Shown: positions 1-8,800 of the stretch, piece after piece
Numbering within the stretch: position 1 is the stretch's first letter
Layout: each line of letters begins with the position of its first letter
Source of the DNA: Stenotrophomonas maltophilia
GTDB lineage: Bacteria > Pseudomonadota > Gammaproteobacteria > Xanthomonadales > Xanthomonadaceae
DNA: 54,658 nt
NCBI RefSeq assembly: GCF_003970865.1
Contig: NZ_RXLZ01000032.1
Coordinates: 1 to 54,658, forward strand
Reading direction: 5' to 3'
Notes under the pieces: model-generated
Told to the model about the DNA's origin: nothing
The model's database searches: none
What the model saw: the letters and a program-made list of their open reading frames with translations, nothing else
Made by a program: the position numbers and the translations under genes

Positions 1-10
1 ATCAGACCCC

Positions 11-31
11 GTGCCGACCAACGGTCGGCAC
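11..31. repeat. Degenerate SMAG-type palindrome
   Basis: A 9-bp perfect stem (GTGCCGACC / GGTCGGCAC) around a 3-base loop. The stem matches the common SMAG class of Stenotrophomonas, but the GTAG end is not preserved here. Confidence 0.5.
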
Positions 32-65
32 CCACCAAAGCAGAACGCCGTTCCGACAGATCGCA

Positions 66-180
66 GGAAACTGTCGAAGGCGGGGTGGGTCCGGTTGCGG
101 GGGTATCCGCGGCATGGATGCCGCGGCTAAGCCTACACGGACGTACTTGCGGCGTCCCCGCCGCCCGACACCGCCTCGCC
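66..180 (+). other. Large folded repeat element, copy 1
   Basis: This shares GGAAACTGTCG (from 66), a hairpin with TGGA loop, and the core AGCCTACA-GGACGTA-TT-CGGCG with a second element at 48974-49124. Here the inner hairpin is CCGCGGCA (107-114), TGGA, TGCCGCGG (119-126). The flanking arms pair only partly (AGGCGG with CCGCCT, GCGGGG with CCCCGC). It lies downstream of the minus-strand TonB-like gene. Its function is unknown; a 3'-end processing or termination structure, or a non-autonomous repeat, is possible. Confidence 0.5.
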
Positions 181-202
181 ACGCTTCAGTACACCAACCG
201 CC

Positions 203-226
203 GCTGTTGCTGTTGCCGTTGCTCTA
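203..226. repeat. Short degenerate hexanucleotide repeat (GCTGTT-type)
   Basis: Two perfect GCTGTT units are followed by GCCGTT and GCTCTA. A hexamer repeat of another sequence also accompanies the second copy of the folded element near 48.8 kb. Confidence 0.5.
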
Positions 227-240
227 GCCTTCCAGCGGGT

Positions 241-259
241 CCCGGGCCGCAGGCCCGGG
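241..259 (-). terminator. GC-rich hairpin after the TonB-like gene
   Basis: An 8-bp perfect stem CCCGGGCC / GGCCCGGG with a 3-base loop lies 11 bases past the stop codon of the minus-strand gene. No T-run follows it in that direction, so it is a weak terminator at best or simply a stabilising 3' hairpin. Confidence 0.35.
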
Positions 260-269
260 CAACAAAACC

Positions 270-1154
270 CTACCGGTCGTCGTGCAGGGTGCCGCCCGGC
301 AGGAACACCCACGTGCGGGTGACCTGCAGGATGTCGATCTCATCTTCGGTCTTCGGCAACGGCGGGAACGGCTGCGCCAGCTTCACCACCCGCAGTGCCG
401 CCTCATCCAGCAGCGGCGTTCCGCTCGAACGCAGGATCCGGCTGCTCTCCACGCTGCCATCGCGGCGCACGCCCACGCTGATCACCACCTGGCCACCGAG
501 ACGGCGCTGCCGCGCCTCGTCCGGGTAATTCAGGTTGCCTACGCGCTCGGCGCGGTCGACCCAGGCACGCAGGTAATTGGCATAGGCATATTCGCGCGTG
601 CTGGCCGACACGAACTTGCGGTTCGGGCGCTTGGCGTACTGCGCCGAGCGCAGATGGACTTCGGCGGCCAGTCGGGCCATTTCCACGTCGCGCTGCTCGC
701 GCGCGCTCAGCGGTGCGTCCGGTTCGGGCTGATCCGGCGTGGGCCGGGACTGTGCCTGCGCGACCACCTCTTCGCCATTGCGGCTGCTGACCACCCGTGC
801 CTGCGGCGGCGGAACCGGTGCGGCCGATTGCTGCTGCTGCGGCACCGGGCTCAGCCCGGACTGGGCCTGCGGCACAATGCCGGCCTGGTTGTCGCGCGGG
901 CGCTGTGCGCGGTCGTGCTCGCCACCGCCTTCCTGGTTGGCCGCGGCCAGGAAATCAGCCTGCTTCGGCGTCAGCGTGGTGCGGGTCTGGCTGAAGATCA
1001 CTTCCAGCGTCGGCACCAGCGGCGCATCGCCCTTCACGGCAAAGCCCACGCCCAGGATCAGCAGGGCGTGGACCAGCACAGACAGCGCGATGGTCGCCCC
1101 CAGCCGTTGCGCTTCGCGCGGCGGCGGGGGCAGGACGGCAGGTGCGGACGGCAT
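270..1154 (-). CDS. TonB-family energy-transducer-like protein
   Basis: A 294-residue protein with a short cytoplasmic N-terminus, one hydrophobic segment at about residues 20-40, a Gln/Pro-rich periplasmic linker at about 95-150, and a C-terminal TonB-type domain at about 205-285 (visible YPDEARQRRLGG, then VSVGVRRDGSV). Family members couple inner-membrane energy to outer-membrane receptors. The gene overlaps the end of gshB (its ATG at 1152-1154 shares a base with the gshB stop), so the two are probably co-transcribed and translationally coupled. ExbB and ExbD are not in view, so it may be an orphan TonB paralogue. A role with the receptor at 41.6-44.3 kb is possible but unsupported. The family assignment is firm; the client is not known. 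Confidence 0.85.
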   Translation of the reverse strand: MPSAPAVLPPPPREAQRLGATIALSVLVHALLILGVGFAVKGDAPLVPTLEVIFSQTRTTLTPKQADFLAAANQEGGGEHDRAQRPRDNQAGIVPQAQSGLSPVPQQQQSAAPVPPPQARVVSSRNGEEVVAQAQSRPTPDQPEPDAPLSAREQRDVEMARLAAEVHLRSAQYAKRPNRKFVSASTREYAYANYLRAWVDRAERVGNLNYPDEARQRRLGGQVVISVGVRRDGSVESSRILRSSGTPLLDEAALRVVKLAQPFPPLPKTEDEIDILQVTRTWVFLPGGTLHDDR

Positions 1155-2101
1155 CAGCGCAGGCCGGCCTCGAGCGCGTCGAACAGGGTGCCGGCGATGT
1201 TCAGGCCGTACTGTGCGTCCAGTTCGCGCACGCAGGTCGGGCTGGTCACGTTGACCTCGGTCAGGTAGTCGCCGATCACGTCCAGGCCGACAAAACGCAT
1301 GCCACGACGCTTCATCTCCGGGCCGACCTGGGCGGCGATCCAGCGATCGCGCTCGCTCAGCGGGCGGCCTTCGCCGCGGCCGCCGGCGGCAAGGTTGCCG
1401 CGGAATTCATCGCCCTGCGGGATGCGCGCCAGGCAGTAGTCGACCGGTTCGCCATCGACCAGCAGGATGCGCTTGTCGCCGGCGGTGATGTCGGGAATGA
1501 ACTTCTGGGCCAGCGCCATCCTGTGGCCGCCGTCGGTCAGCGTTTCCAGGATCACGTTCAGGTTCGGATCGCCCTGGCCGCTGCGGAAGATCGAGCGGCC
1601 GCCCATGCCGTCCAGCGGCTTCAGTACGGCCTGGCCGTGTTCCAGCGCGAAGGCCTTCAAGGCCTTGGCGTCGCGGCTGACCAGGGTCGGCGGGCAGCAC
1701 TGCGGGAACAGCAGCGCGGCCAGCTTCTCGTTGTAGTCGCGCAGGCCCTGCGGGTTGTTGACCACGCAGGCGCCGGCCGCTGCGGCCACGTCCAGCACCT
1801 GGGTGTCGTAGATGTATTCGGCGTCGACCGGCGGGTCCTTGCGCATCAGCACGATCTGGCCGGGGCCAAATTCGGTGCGGCTGAATGCGCCCAGCTCATA
1901 CCAGCCGGCCGGGTCGTCGCGCACCTGCAGCGGCGCGGTCTGGGCCACCGCTACGCCACCCTCCAGGGCCAGGCCGCCCGGGCGCACATAGTGCAGGGCA
2001 TGGCCGCGGCGCTGGGCTTCCAGCAGCATGGCAAAGGTGGTGTCCTTGGCGATCTTGATGTGGGCGATGGGATCCATCACCACGATGACGTTCAACGGCA
2101 T
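1154..2101 (-). CDS. gshB: Glutathione synthetase
   Basis: ATP-dependent ligase joining gamma-glutamylcysteine and glycine, the second step of glutathione synthesis, in the cytoplasm. The 315-residue length fits GshB. The N-terminus (MPLNVIVVMDPIAHIKIAKD) and the C-terminal ATP-grasp signature (GLDVIGDYLTEVN followed by VTSPTCVREL) are diagnostic. The reading frame is open about 400 bases further upstream, but I chose ATG 2099-2101 because it begins the conserved GshB N-terminus and has an AGGTG ribosome-binding site 7 bases upstream. It overlaps the downstream TonB-like gene by one base. It is transcribed divergently from pilG across a 240-base gap. Confidence 0.96.
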   Translation of the reverse strand: MPLNVIVVMDPIAHIKIAKDTTFAMLLEAQRRGHALHYVRPGGLALEGGVAVAQTAPLQVRDDPAGWYELGAFSRTEFGPGQIVLMRKDPPVDAEYIYDTQVLDVAAAAGACVVNNPQGLRDYNEKLAALLFPQCCPPTLVSRDAKALKAFALEHGQAVLKPLDGMGGRSIFRSGQGDPNLNVILETLTDGGHRMALAQKFIPDITAGDKRILLVDGEPVDYCLARIPQGDEFRGNLAAGGRGEGRPLSERDRWIAAQVGPEMKRRGMRFVGLDVIGDYLTEVNVTSPTCVRELDAQYGLNIAGTLFDALEAGLR

Positions 2102-2256
2102 GGGCGCACCTGTCAGGCAAGGCGTTGATGGTAGCGGCAACGCCGCTCGCGCGCCTCCCCGCCGTACTGCAACGCAGCGTCCGTCCGGCGCTCGCGCACT
2201 CATTGCGAAACCCGTCACGTTCAGGAGGGTGCCACGCCCCGCGCCATGGGGCGGCC

Positions 2257-2286
2257 TTGAAGCGGGCGCGGAAAGTGCGATATAGA
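2257..2286 (+). promoter_or_regulatory. Candidate sigma-70 promoter for the pil-chp operon
   Basis: TTGAAG (2257-2262) and TATAGA (2281-2286) are separated by 18 bases and lie 55 bases before the pilG ATG. No better pair is visible in the gshB-pilG gap. Inferred from sequence only. Confidence 0.5.
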
Positions 2287-2341
2287 TACGCTTTCGTAGC
2301 GGCCCCCGCCAGAGATCGGGCCGTGCGCTTGGGGATAGGCA

Positions 2342-2743
2342 ATGACTGAAAACACGACTGCGGGCGGGGAACTCGCAGGACTCCGGGTGATGGTCATCGA
2401 TGATTCGAAGACCATCCGCAGGACTGCGGAAACGCTGCTCAAGCGCGAAGGCTGCGAGGTGGTCACCGCCACCGACGGCTTCGAAGCGCTTGCGAAGATC
2501 GCAGACCAGCAACCGCAGATCATCTTCGTCGACATCATGATGCCGCGCCTGGACGGGTACCAGACCTGTGCGCTGATCAAGGGCAACCAGCTGTTCAAGG
2601 CGACCCCGGTCATCATGCTCTCGTCCAAGGATGGCCTGTTCGACAAGGCGCGGGGACGCATCGTCGGCTCGGAGCAGTACCTGACGAAGCCTTTCACGCG
2701 TGAAGAACTGCTGGGTGCCATCCGCACATACGTCAACGCCTGA
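2342..2743 (+). CDS. pilG: Twitching-motility response regulator PilG
   Basis: A 133-residue stand-alone receiver domain. The acidic pair D20-D21, phospho-acceptor D64 (FVDIMMPRLDGY) and K116 (YLTKPF) are all present, so it should be phosphorylatable. In the Pil-Chp system the sensor kinase ChpA phosphorylates PilG, which promotes type IV pilus extension and, in Pseudomonas, cAMP synthesis. There is no output domain, as usual. It is the first gene of a seven-gene operon running to 14319, with a candidate promoter at 2257-2286 and a GGGGAT-like ribosome-binding site. A 10-residue N-terminal extension precedes the receiver fold. The identity is clear from gene order and sequence. Confidence 0.95.
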   Translation: MTENTTAGGELAGLRVMVIDDSKTIRRTAETLLKREGCEVVTATDGFEALAKIADQQPQIIFVDIMMPRLDGYQTCALIKGNQLFKATPVIMLSSKDGLFDKARGRIVGSEQYLTKPFTREELLGAIRTYVNA

Positions 2744-2761
2744 CCAGGGGGGAAAGGCACA

Positions 2762-3124
2762 ATGGCTCGTATCGTTCTGATCGAGGATTCACCGACCGAC
2801 CGCGCGGTGTTCACCCAGTGGCTGCGCCGTGCCGGCCACGAGGTGCTGGAAGCGGACAACGCCGAGGATGGACTGCAGCTGGTCCGCGACCAGGTGCCGC
2901 AGCTGGTGCTGATGGACGTGGTCCTGCCCGGCATGAGCGGCTTCCAGGCCACCCGCGCGATGGCCCGTGATGCGGCGATCAAGCACATCCCGGTGATCAT
3001 CGTCAGCACCAAGGCGATGGAAACCGACAAGGCATGGGGCCTGCGCCAGGGCGCGGCCGATTACATCGTCAAGCCGCCGCGCGAGGATGAACTGATCGCG
3101 CGGATCAACGAACTGGTGGCCTGA
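2762..3124 (+). CDS. pilH: Twitching-motility response regulator PilH
   Basis: A 120-residue single receiver domain, with acidic residues E8-D9, phospho-acceptor D52 (LMDVVLPGMSGF) and K104 (YIVKPP). It is the second CheY-like output of the Pil-Chp pathway, thought to oppose PilG by promoting retraction or by draining phosphate. It begins 18 bases after the pilG stop with a strong GGGGGGAAAGG ribosome-binding region, and its TGA overlaps the pilI ATG by one base, which suggests coupled translation. Both regulators keep full catalytic residues, in contrast to the degenerate CheB-like gene later in the operon. Confidence 0.95.
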   Translation: MARIVLIEDSPTDRAVFTQWLRRAGHEVLEADNAEDGLQLVRDQVPQLVLMDVVLPGMSGFQATRAMARDAAIKHIPVIIVSTKAMETDKAWGLRQGAADYIVKPPREDELIARINELVA

Positions 3125-3654
3125 TGCGCTCGCCCTTCGACATTCTCGAAGCCTACGAACGGCGCAGCCTGGCCCATGCGGTGCAGCTGCCCGAGCGGCA
3201 GTTCGCCCAGGACCTCTGGCGTGGCGTGGGTTACCGCGTCGGCCAGCGCCGGCTGGTGTCCGATTTCCGCGAAGTGGTGGAAATCGTGCCGATGCCGCCG
3301 GTGACCCCGGTGCCGTGCGCGCAGCCGTGGCTGCTGGGCGTGGGCAACCTGCGCGGCAACCTGTTCCCGGTGGTCGACCTGAAGTACTTCCTGGAAGGCA
3401 CGCGTACCGTGCAGCAGGAAGGCCAGCGCGTGCTGATCATGCGGCAGGCCGGCGGCGACGTCGCCCTGACCATCGATGAACTGTTTGGCCAGCGCAGCTT
3501 CCAACTGGACCAGCAGATCGCGGCCGGCACGCTGGCCGAAGGGCGTTACGGCCACTTCGTCGATCGCGCCTTCCACGCCGACGGCCACGACTGGGGCGTG
3601 TTCTCGCTCTCGCTGCTGTCGCGTACCCCTGAATTCCGGCAAGCCGCGGCCTGA
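3124..3654 (+). CDS. pilI: CheW-like adaptor PilI
   Basis: A 176-residue protein whose residues 35-165 form a CheW domain. Visible are the strand DFREVVEIVPMPPVTPVPCA, the turn WLLGVGNLRGNLFPVVDLK, and a C-terminal region ending in the FSLSLLSRTPEF segment. CheW adaptors bridge a chemoreceptor and a CheA-type kinase at the inner membrane; here the partners would be PilJ and ChpA, encoded next. Translation is probably coupled to pilH (TGA/ATG overlap). A second CheW-like protein, ChpC, closes the operon, so the system has two free adaptors plus the CheW domain inside ChpA. Confidence 0.93.
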   Translation: MRSPFDILEAYERRSLAHAVQLPERQFAQDLWRGVGYRVGQRRLVSDFREVVEIVPMPPVTPVPCAQPWLLGVGNLRGNLFPVVDLKYFLEGTRTVQQEGQRVLIMRQAGGDVALTIDELFGQRSFQLDQQIAAGTLAEGRYGHFVDRAFHADGHDWGVFSLSLLSRTPEFRQAAA

Positions 3655-3695
3655 GGCCGGGCATCGCCCCCTGCATTGAAGATCGAGGTTGAACG

Positions 3696-5732
3696 ATGAG
3701 TACTGCTTCGGACGCCACCAAGACCGGCAAGCTGCGGCTGGGCGGCAGCAACCTCTGGCTGTTCCTGCTGCTGGCATCGATGATCCTGTTCGGCGTCAAC
3801 ACCGGCGTCGCCACCTGGCAGGGCAGTCGCCTGGCCGATGCCGGTTCCAAGGCGGCCGACCTGCAGGTGCTGTCACAGCAGCTGGCCAACCAGGGCCGTG
3901 ACGCGGTGGGCGGCAACGCACAGGCGTTCACCGCTTTCAAGGCGACCCGCAACGCGATCGAACAGAACGTGTCGACCCTGCAGGGGCGCTACGGCAAGGA
4001 GCCGGGCGTGTCCGGTGCGATCGCCACCCTGGGCGTAACCTGGGCGCCGTTGGGCAAGCAGGCCGGGCAGCTGGTCGCCAGTGAGCCGGCGGTGCTGGCC
4101 CTGGCCGGCAACGCCAACAACTTCAGCGGTGCAGTACCGGGCCTGCAGGCACAGCTGAACGAGCTGGTGCGTGCGATGTCCGCCTCCGGTGCGCCGTCGG
4201 CGCAGGTGTACAGCGCGCTGCAGCAGGTGGTGGTGGCCGGCTCCATGGCCCGCCGCGTGACCGAAATGCGTGCCGGTGGCAGTGGTGCTGCTACGGCCGG
4301 CGATGCGCTGGCACGTGACATCACCGTGTTCTCGCAGGTGCTCGATGGCCTGCGCAACGGCAACGAGGAACTGGGCATCACCGCCGTGCGCGGCGCTGCC
4401 GCCGTGGCCGCGCTGGAGCAGTCGCAGCAGAAGTGGGAAGCGATGAAGCAGGACGCCGACGCGATCCTGGCCAGCTCGCGCCAGCTGTTCGCCGCGCAGT
4501 CGGCGGCCACGGCACTGGGCCAGGGTTCGGCGCACATGCTGGACGACAGCCGCAAGCTGTTCGAGGCGTTCTCATCGTTCGGCTCGGTGTCCGATACCCG
4601 CCTGTTCCCGAACTTCTGGATCGGCGTGGTGTCCGGTGCGCTGTCGCTGATCGCGATCATCGGCTTCGTCTCCACCAACGTGCGCAGCCGCTCGCGCGAG
4701 CAGGAACTGCGCTACCAGACCCAGGTGGAGTTCAACAGCCGCAACCAGCAGGCGATCATGCGGCTGCTGGACGAAATCTCCTCGCTGGGTGAGGGCGACC
4801 TGACCGTGAAGGCCTCGGTGACCGAGGACATGACCGGCGCCATCGCCGACGCAATCAATTACGCGGTCGACGAGCTGCGCCACCTGGTGACCACCATCAA
4901 CGACACCTCGGCCAAGGTCGCGCTGTCCACCCAGGAAACCCAGGCCACCGCCATGCAGCTGGCAGAGGCGGCGGGCCACCAGGCCAACCAGATCACCTCG
5001 GCGTCGGACCGCATCGGCGAAATCGCGGCGAGCATCGAACAGGTATCGCGCAACTCGGCCGAGTCGGCCGACGTGGCACAGCGTTCGGTGGTGATCGCCG
5101 CCGAAGGTGCCGGCGTGGTGCGCGAGACCATCCAGGGCATGGACCAGATCCGTGACCAGATCCAGGAAACCTCCAAGCGCATCAAGCGCCTGGGTGAGTC
5201 GTCGCAGGAAATCGGCTCGATCGTGGAACTGATCAACGACATTTCCGAACAGACCAACATCCTGGCGTTGAACGCAGCGGTCCAGGCGGCTTCGGCCGGT
5301 GAAGCCGGTCGCGGTTTCGCGGTCGTGGCCGACGAAGTGCAACGCCTGGCAGAACGTACCTCCGGCGCGACCCGACGCATCGAGAACCTGGTGCAGGCGA
5401 TTCAGGCCGATACCAACGAGGCGGTCACGTCGATGGAGCAGACCACCGCCGAAGTGGTGTCCGGTGCACGCCTGGCCGAAGACGCCGGCACCGCGCTGAC
5501 CGAAATCGAGCGCGTGTCCAATGCACTGAACACCCTCATCAAGAACATCTCCATCGCCGCCCAGCAGCAGTCGGCTGCGGCCTCGGACATCACCCGCACC
5601 ATGGGCGTGATCCGGCAGATCACCGGCCAGACCTCGCAGGGTGCCGGGCAGACCGCCGAATCGATCGGCCACCTCGCGCAGCTGGCGGCCGACCTGCGTC
5701 GTTCGGTCGCCGACTTCAAGCTGCCGGCGTGA
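3696..5732 (+). CDS. pilJ: Pilus chemoreceptor PilJ (methyl-accepting protein)
   Basis: A 678-residue receptor. TM1 is at about residues 20-42, followed by a mostly helical periplasmic region, TM2 at about 306-326, a HAMP-like stretch, and a cytoplasmic coiled-coil signalling domain. The tip is recognisable at about 515-560 ([20 protein letters not shown], then [17 protein letters not shown]). In P. aeruginosa PilJ senses pilin or surface contact and controls ChpA. The ribosome-binding site is GAGG 7 bases before the ATG. The usual next gene, pilK (CheR-type methyltransferase), is missing, so if this receptor is methylated the enzyme must be encoded elsewhere. Confidence 0.95.
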   Translation: MSTASDATKTGKLRLGGSNLWLFLLLASMILFGVNTGVATWQGSRLADAGSKAADLQVLSQQLANQGRDAVGGNAQAFTAFKATRNAIEQNVSTLQGRYGKEPGVSGAIATLGVTWAPLGKQAGQLVASEPAVLALAGNANNFSGAVPGLQAQLNELVRAMSASGAPSAQVYSALQQVVVAGSMARRVTEMRAGGSGAATAGDALARDITVFSQVLDGLRNGNEELGITAVRGAAAVAALEQSQQKWEAMKQDADAILASSRQLFAAQSAATALGQGSAHMLDDSRKLFEAFSSFGSVSDTRLFPNFWIGVVSGALSLIAIIGFVSTNVRSRSREQELRYQTQVEFNSRNQQAIMRLLDEISSLGEGDLTVKASVTEDMTGAIADAINYAVDELRHLVTTINDTSAKVALSTQETQATAMQLAEAAGHQANQITSASDRIGEIAASIEQVSRNSAESADVAQRSVVIAAEGAGVVRETIQGMDQIRDQIQETSKRIKRLGESSQEIGSIVELINDISEQTNILALNAAVQAASAGEAGRGFAVVADEVQRLAERTSGATRRIENLVQAIQADTNEAVTSMEQTTAEVVSGARLAEDAGTALTEIERVSNALNTLIKNISIAAQQQSAAASDITRTMGVIRQITGQTSQGAGQTAESIGHLAQLAADLRRSVADFKLPA

Positions 5733-5764
5733 CGCGGGCAGGGCGGCGAGCAAGGAACCAGTCG

Positions 5765-5836
5765 ATGAAGCATTTCCATTCCCCACGCCAGAACTCGCGC
5801 GGCTTCCGCGCGGCGGCGAACGGAGCGCGTCCATGA
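5765..5836 (+). CDS. Possible 23-residue leader peptide ahead of chpA
   Basis: An ATG-initiated frame of 23 codons (MKHFHSPRQNSRGF at its N-terminus) has a good AAGGAA ribosome-binding site 7 bases upstream (5752-5757). Its TGA (5834-5836) overlaps the chpA ATG (5833-5835). It is basic, with no hydrophobic segment. The position would allow translation of this short frame to feed ribosomes onto chpA. It could be chance; conservation of the start, the stop overlap and the length has not been tested. Confidence 0.35.
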   Translation: MKHFHSPRQNSRGFRAAANGARP

Positions 5837-8800
5837 GCAGTCTGCGCGATGCGATGAGCCACGCAGCGCTGGGTTGGGTCAAGCCCGAGCTGGACGAGAC
5901 CCTGCGCCAGGTGCGCAACGAGGTCGAGTACTACGCGGAAGACCCGACCGATGCCAGCCGCATGCGCATCTGCGCCGGCTACCTGCACCAGGTGCAGGGC
6001 ACCCTGCGCATGGTCGAGCTGTACGCCCCGGCGATGGTGGCCGAGGAGCTTGAACAGCTGGCCAATGCCATCGGCGCCGGTGGCGTGGCCGATCGGGATG
6101 AAGCCTGCGCGACCCTGATGCGTGGCAGCGTGCTGCTGCCCGATTACCTGGAGCGCCTGCAGAACGGTCACCGCGACATCCCGATCGTGCTGATGCCACT
6201 GCTCAACGAGATCCGTGCAGCGCGTGGCGAAGAAGGCGTGCATGACAGCGTGCTGCTGGCATTCGCACCAGACAGCGTCACCGCCACCGAGGCCGAGCTG
6301 GACCATGCCCGCGGCAGCCTGAGCGGGCGCAACCGCGAGTTGCTCGATACCGTGGGCAGTGCGGTGAAGGAAGAACTGCTGCGCATCAAGGATGCGCTGG
6401 ACCTGCACCTGCGTACCGGCGGTGCGCCGGAGCAGCTGCAGACCCAGGCCAACGAACTCGGTGCGGTGGCCGATACGCTGGGCATGATGGGCCTGGGCGT
6501 TGCCCGCGGCGTGGTTGTGCAGCAGCGTGATGCACTGCGTGGCGTGGTGGAAGGCCGCCAGCAGATCGACGAAAACCTGCTGCTGGATATCGCCGGGGCA
6601 CTGCTCTACGTGGATGCCTCGCTGGACGACCAGGTCGCCCACCTGGGCGCCGGCGGTAGTGGCGAGGACGATCCGAGCGCGGTGGAGAACCGGCGCACGG
6701 TGGAGGTGCTGGCGCATGAAGCCATCGCCAACTTCGCCGCCGCCCGCGAGCATTTCGTCGCCTTCATCGAAACCAGCTGGAACCATGCCGAGCTGCAGGA
6801 CGTGCCGCGCCTGCTGGGCGATGTCTCCGGCGCGCTGCGCATGCTGGATCTGGGTACGGCTGCCGATTACCTGCGCGGTGTGCAGCAGTACATCGAAGCC
6901 GAGCTGATCGGTCGCCAGCGCGTGCCCAGTGGCCGCCAGCTGGACACCCTGGCCGATGCCATGGCCAGCCTGGAGTACTACCTCGAAGCCCTGCGCGACC
7001 GCCGCCCGGGCCGCGAGGACATCCTTGACATCACCCGCAGCAGCCTTGAAGCGCTGCGCTATTGGCCGTTGCCGGACCGCAACGCGGTGGAACCTGTTGC
7101 CGCCGCGCCGATTCCGTTCGCATCGCTGCTGGTGGACCGCGAGCCGGTCGCGCTGCAGGCCGAGCCGTTGCAGCCGGAGCGCATCGAGATTCCGGTGCAG
7201 CCGGCCGCACCCGCCGCCGGCACTGTGCCGGTGCCGCTGCCGGACTTTACCTTTGATCCGCCACCGGCCACGCCTGCACCGGAGGTGGCGGACAACCGCC
7301 TGATGTTCGGTGCGCTGGGGACCGTTGCATCCGCACCGCTGTCGCTGCATGACGACGCAGATACACCGCTGGTCTTCGCCGCCTCCAGCGCGCCTGCGCC
7401 CGACGTGCCGCAATGGGATCTCGCACCGTTCCATCCGGACTCCGATCCGGCCGCGAGTGCCGAAGACGAGCGCAGCCCGACCTTTGCCAGCTTCGACCCG
7501 GTCAGTTTCGAGCGGGCAGAAACCAGAGTGGAACCGGCACCGCAGTGGACGCTGTCGGAGGCAACGCCGCCGGCAGTGGCCGATGTGGCCGTGATGGATA
7601 TCGAGGGCGACGTCGACGCGTCGGTGCCCTTCGACACCGCTGCCTTTTCCGCGCCGGTGTTCGACCCGGTGGCTGCCGAGCACGATGCGGTTGCCGCCGG
7701 TGACGACGTGGTGTTCCGTTTCGACGCCGATGCGCTGGACAATGCCGACGACGTGCTGTCGCTGCATGCGATGGAGACGCTGTCGCTGGACGACGACGCC
7801 GGATTGCATCCTTCGCTGGAGATCGTCGATACCGCCACGCCCGTGCTGGTGGACGAAAGCCCTGGGGTTGCCGAAGTGGACGCCGTGCCGGTGGATGTGC
7901 CGGAGGACGTGCCCGCGCCGATGGCCGAGGTGCTGACGCCGGCCTCCGATGTACCAGCACCGGCGGTGTCGGTGATTGATATCGACACCATCGCACCCAT
8001 CGATTTCAGCGAAGCCGACGCGCAGTTCTTTGCCGAGCTGAGCGCCGCGGCGGCCGACTTCAATCCGCAGGCCACGGCGGCTCCGCCCACTGCGGACAAC
8101 CCTGTCGTGGCAGAAACCGAGGCCGGCTTCGAGGCCGGCTTCGACGACGATGCCGAGAACATCGACGAGGACATCCGCGAGGTGTTCCTGGAAGAGTTCG
8201 ACGACGAGCTTGCCAACCTTGGCACGCTGCTGCCGGCATGGCGCATGCAGCTGGACAACATGGACCGGCTGCGGCCGATCCGCCGCATCTTCCACACCCT
8301 CAAGGGCAGCGGTCGCCTGGTGGGTGCGCGCACCCTGGGCGAGTTCGCCTGGAAAATCGAAGGCATGCTCAACCGCGTGCTCGATGGCAGCCGCCCGGCG
8401 ACTCCGGCCGTGCTGGCGATGGTCGACAACGCATATGCCGCGCTGCCGCAGTTGAACGCCGCGCTGCGCCATGGCCAGCGCATCAGCGTGGACCTGCAGG
8501 CGATGCAGGCCATTGCCGATCGGGTCGGTGCTGGCGAGGAGACCTTCTACGTGCCGTTGCCGGCTGCGGCCGCACCGGCAGCGACACTGGCCGCGTCCGA
8601 AGGCGAAGACGAAATCAGCCGCCTGCTGGATGCCGAGGCTGCTGCGTCGGCGCAGGCCGATGCCACCGCAGTGGCGGAAGACGCCGGTACCCCGGCCAAC
8701 ATCGACAGCGTGCTGCGCGAGATCCTCGAGGCCGAGGTCGAAGTCCACCAGGCGACCCTGCAGGACTGGTTGCGCTCGGCGCAGCAGGCACCGCAGCCGG

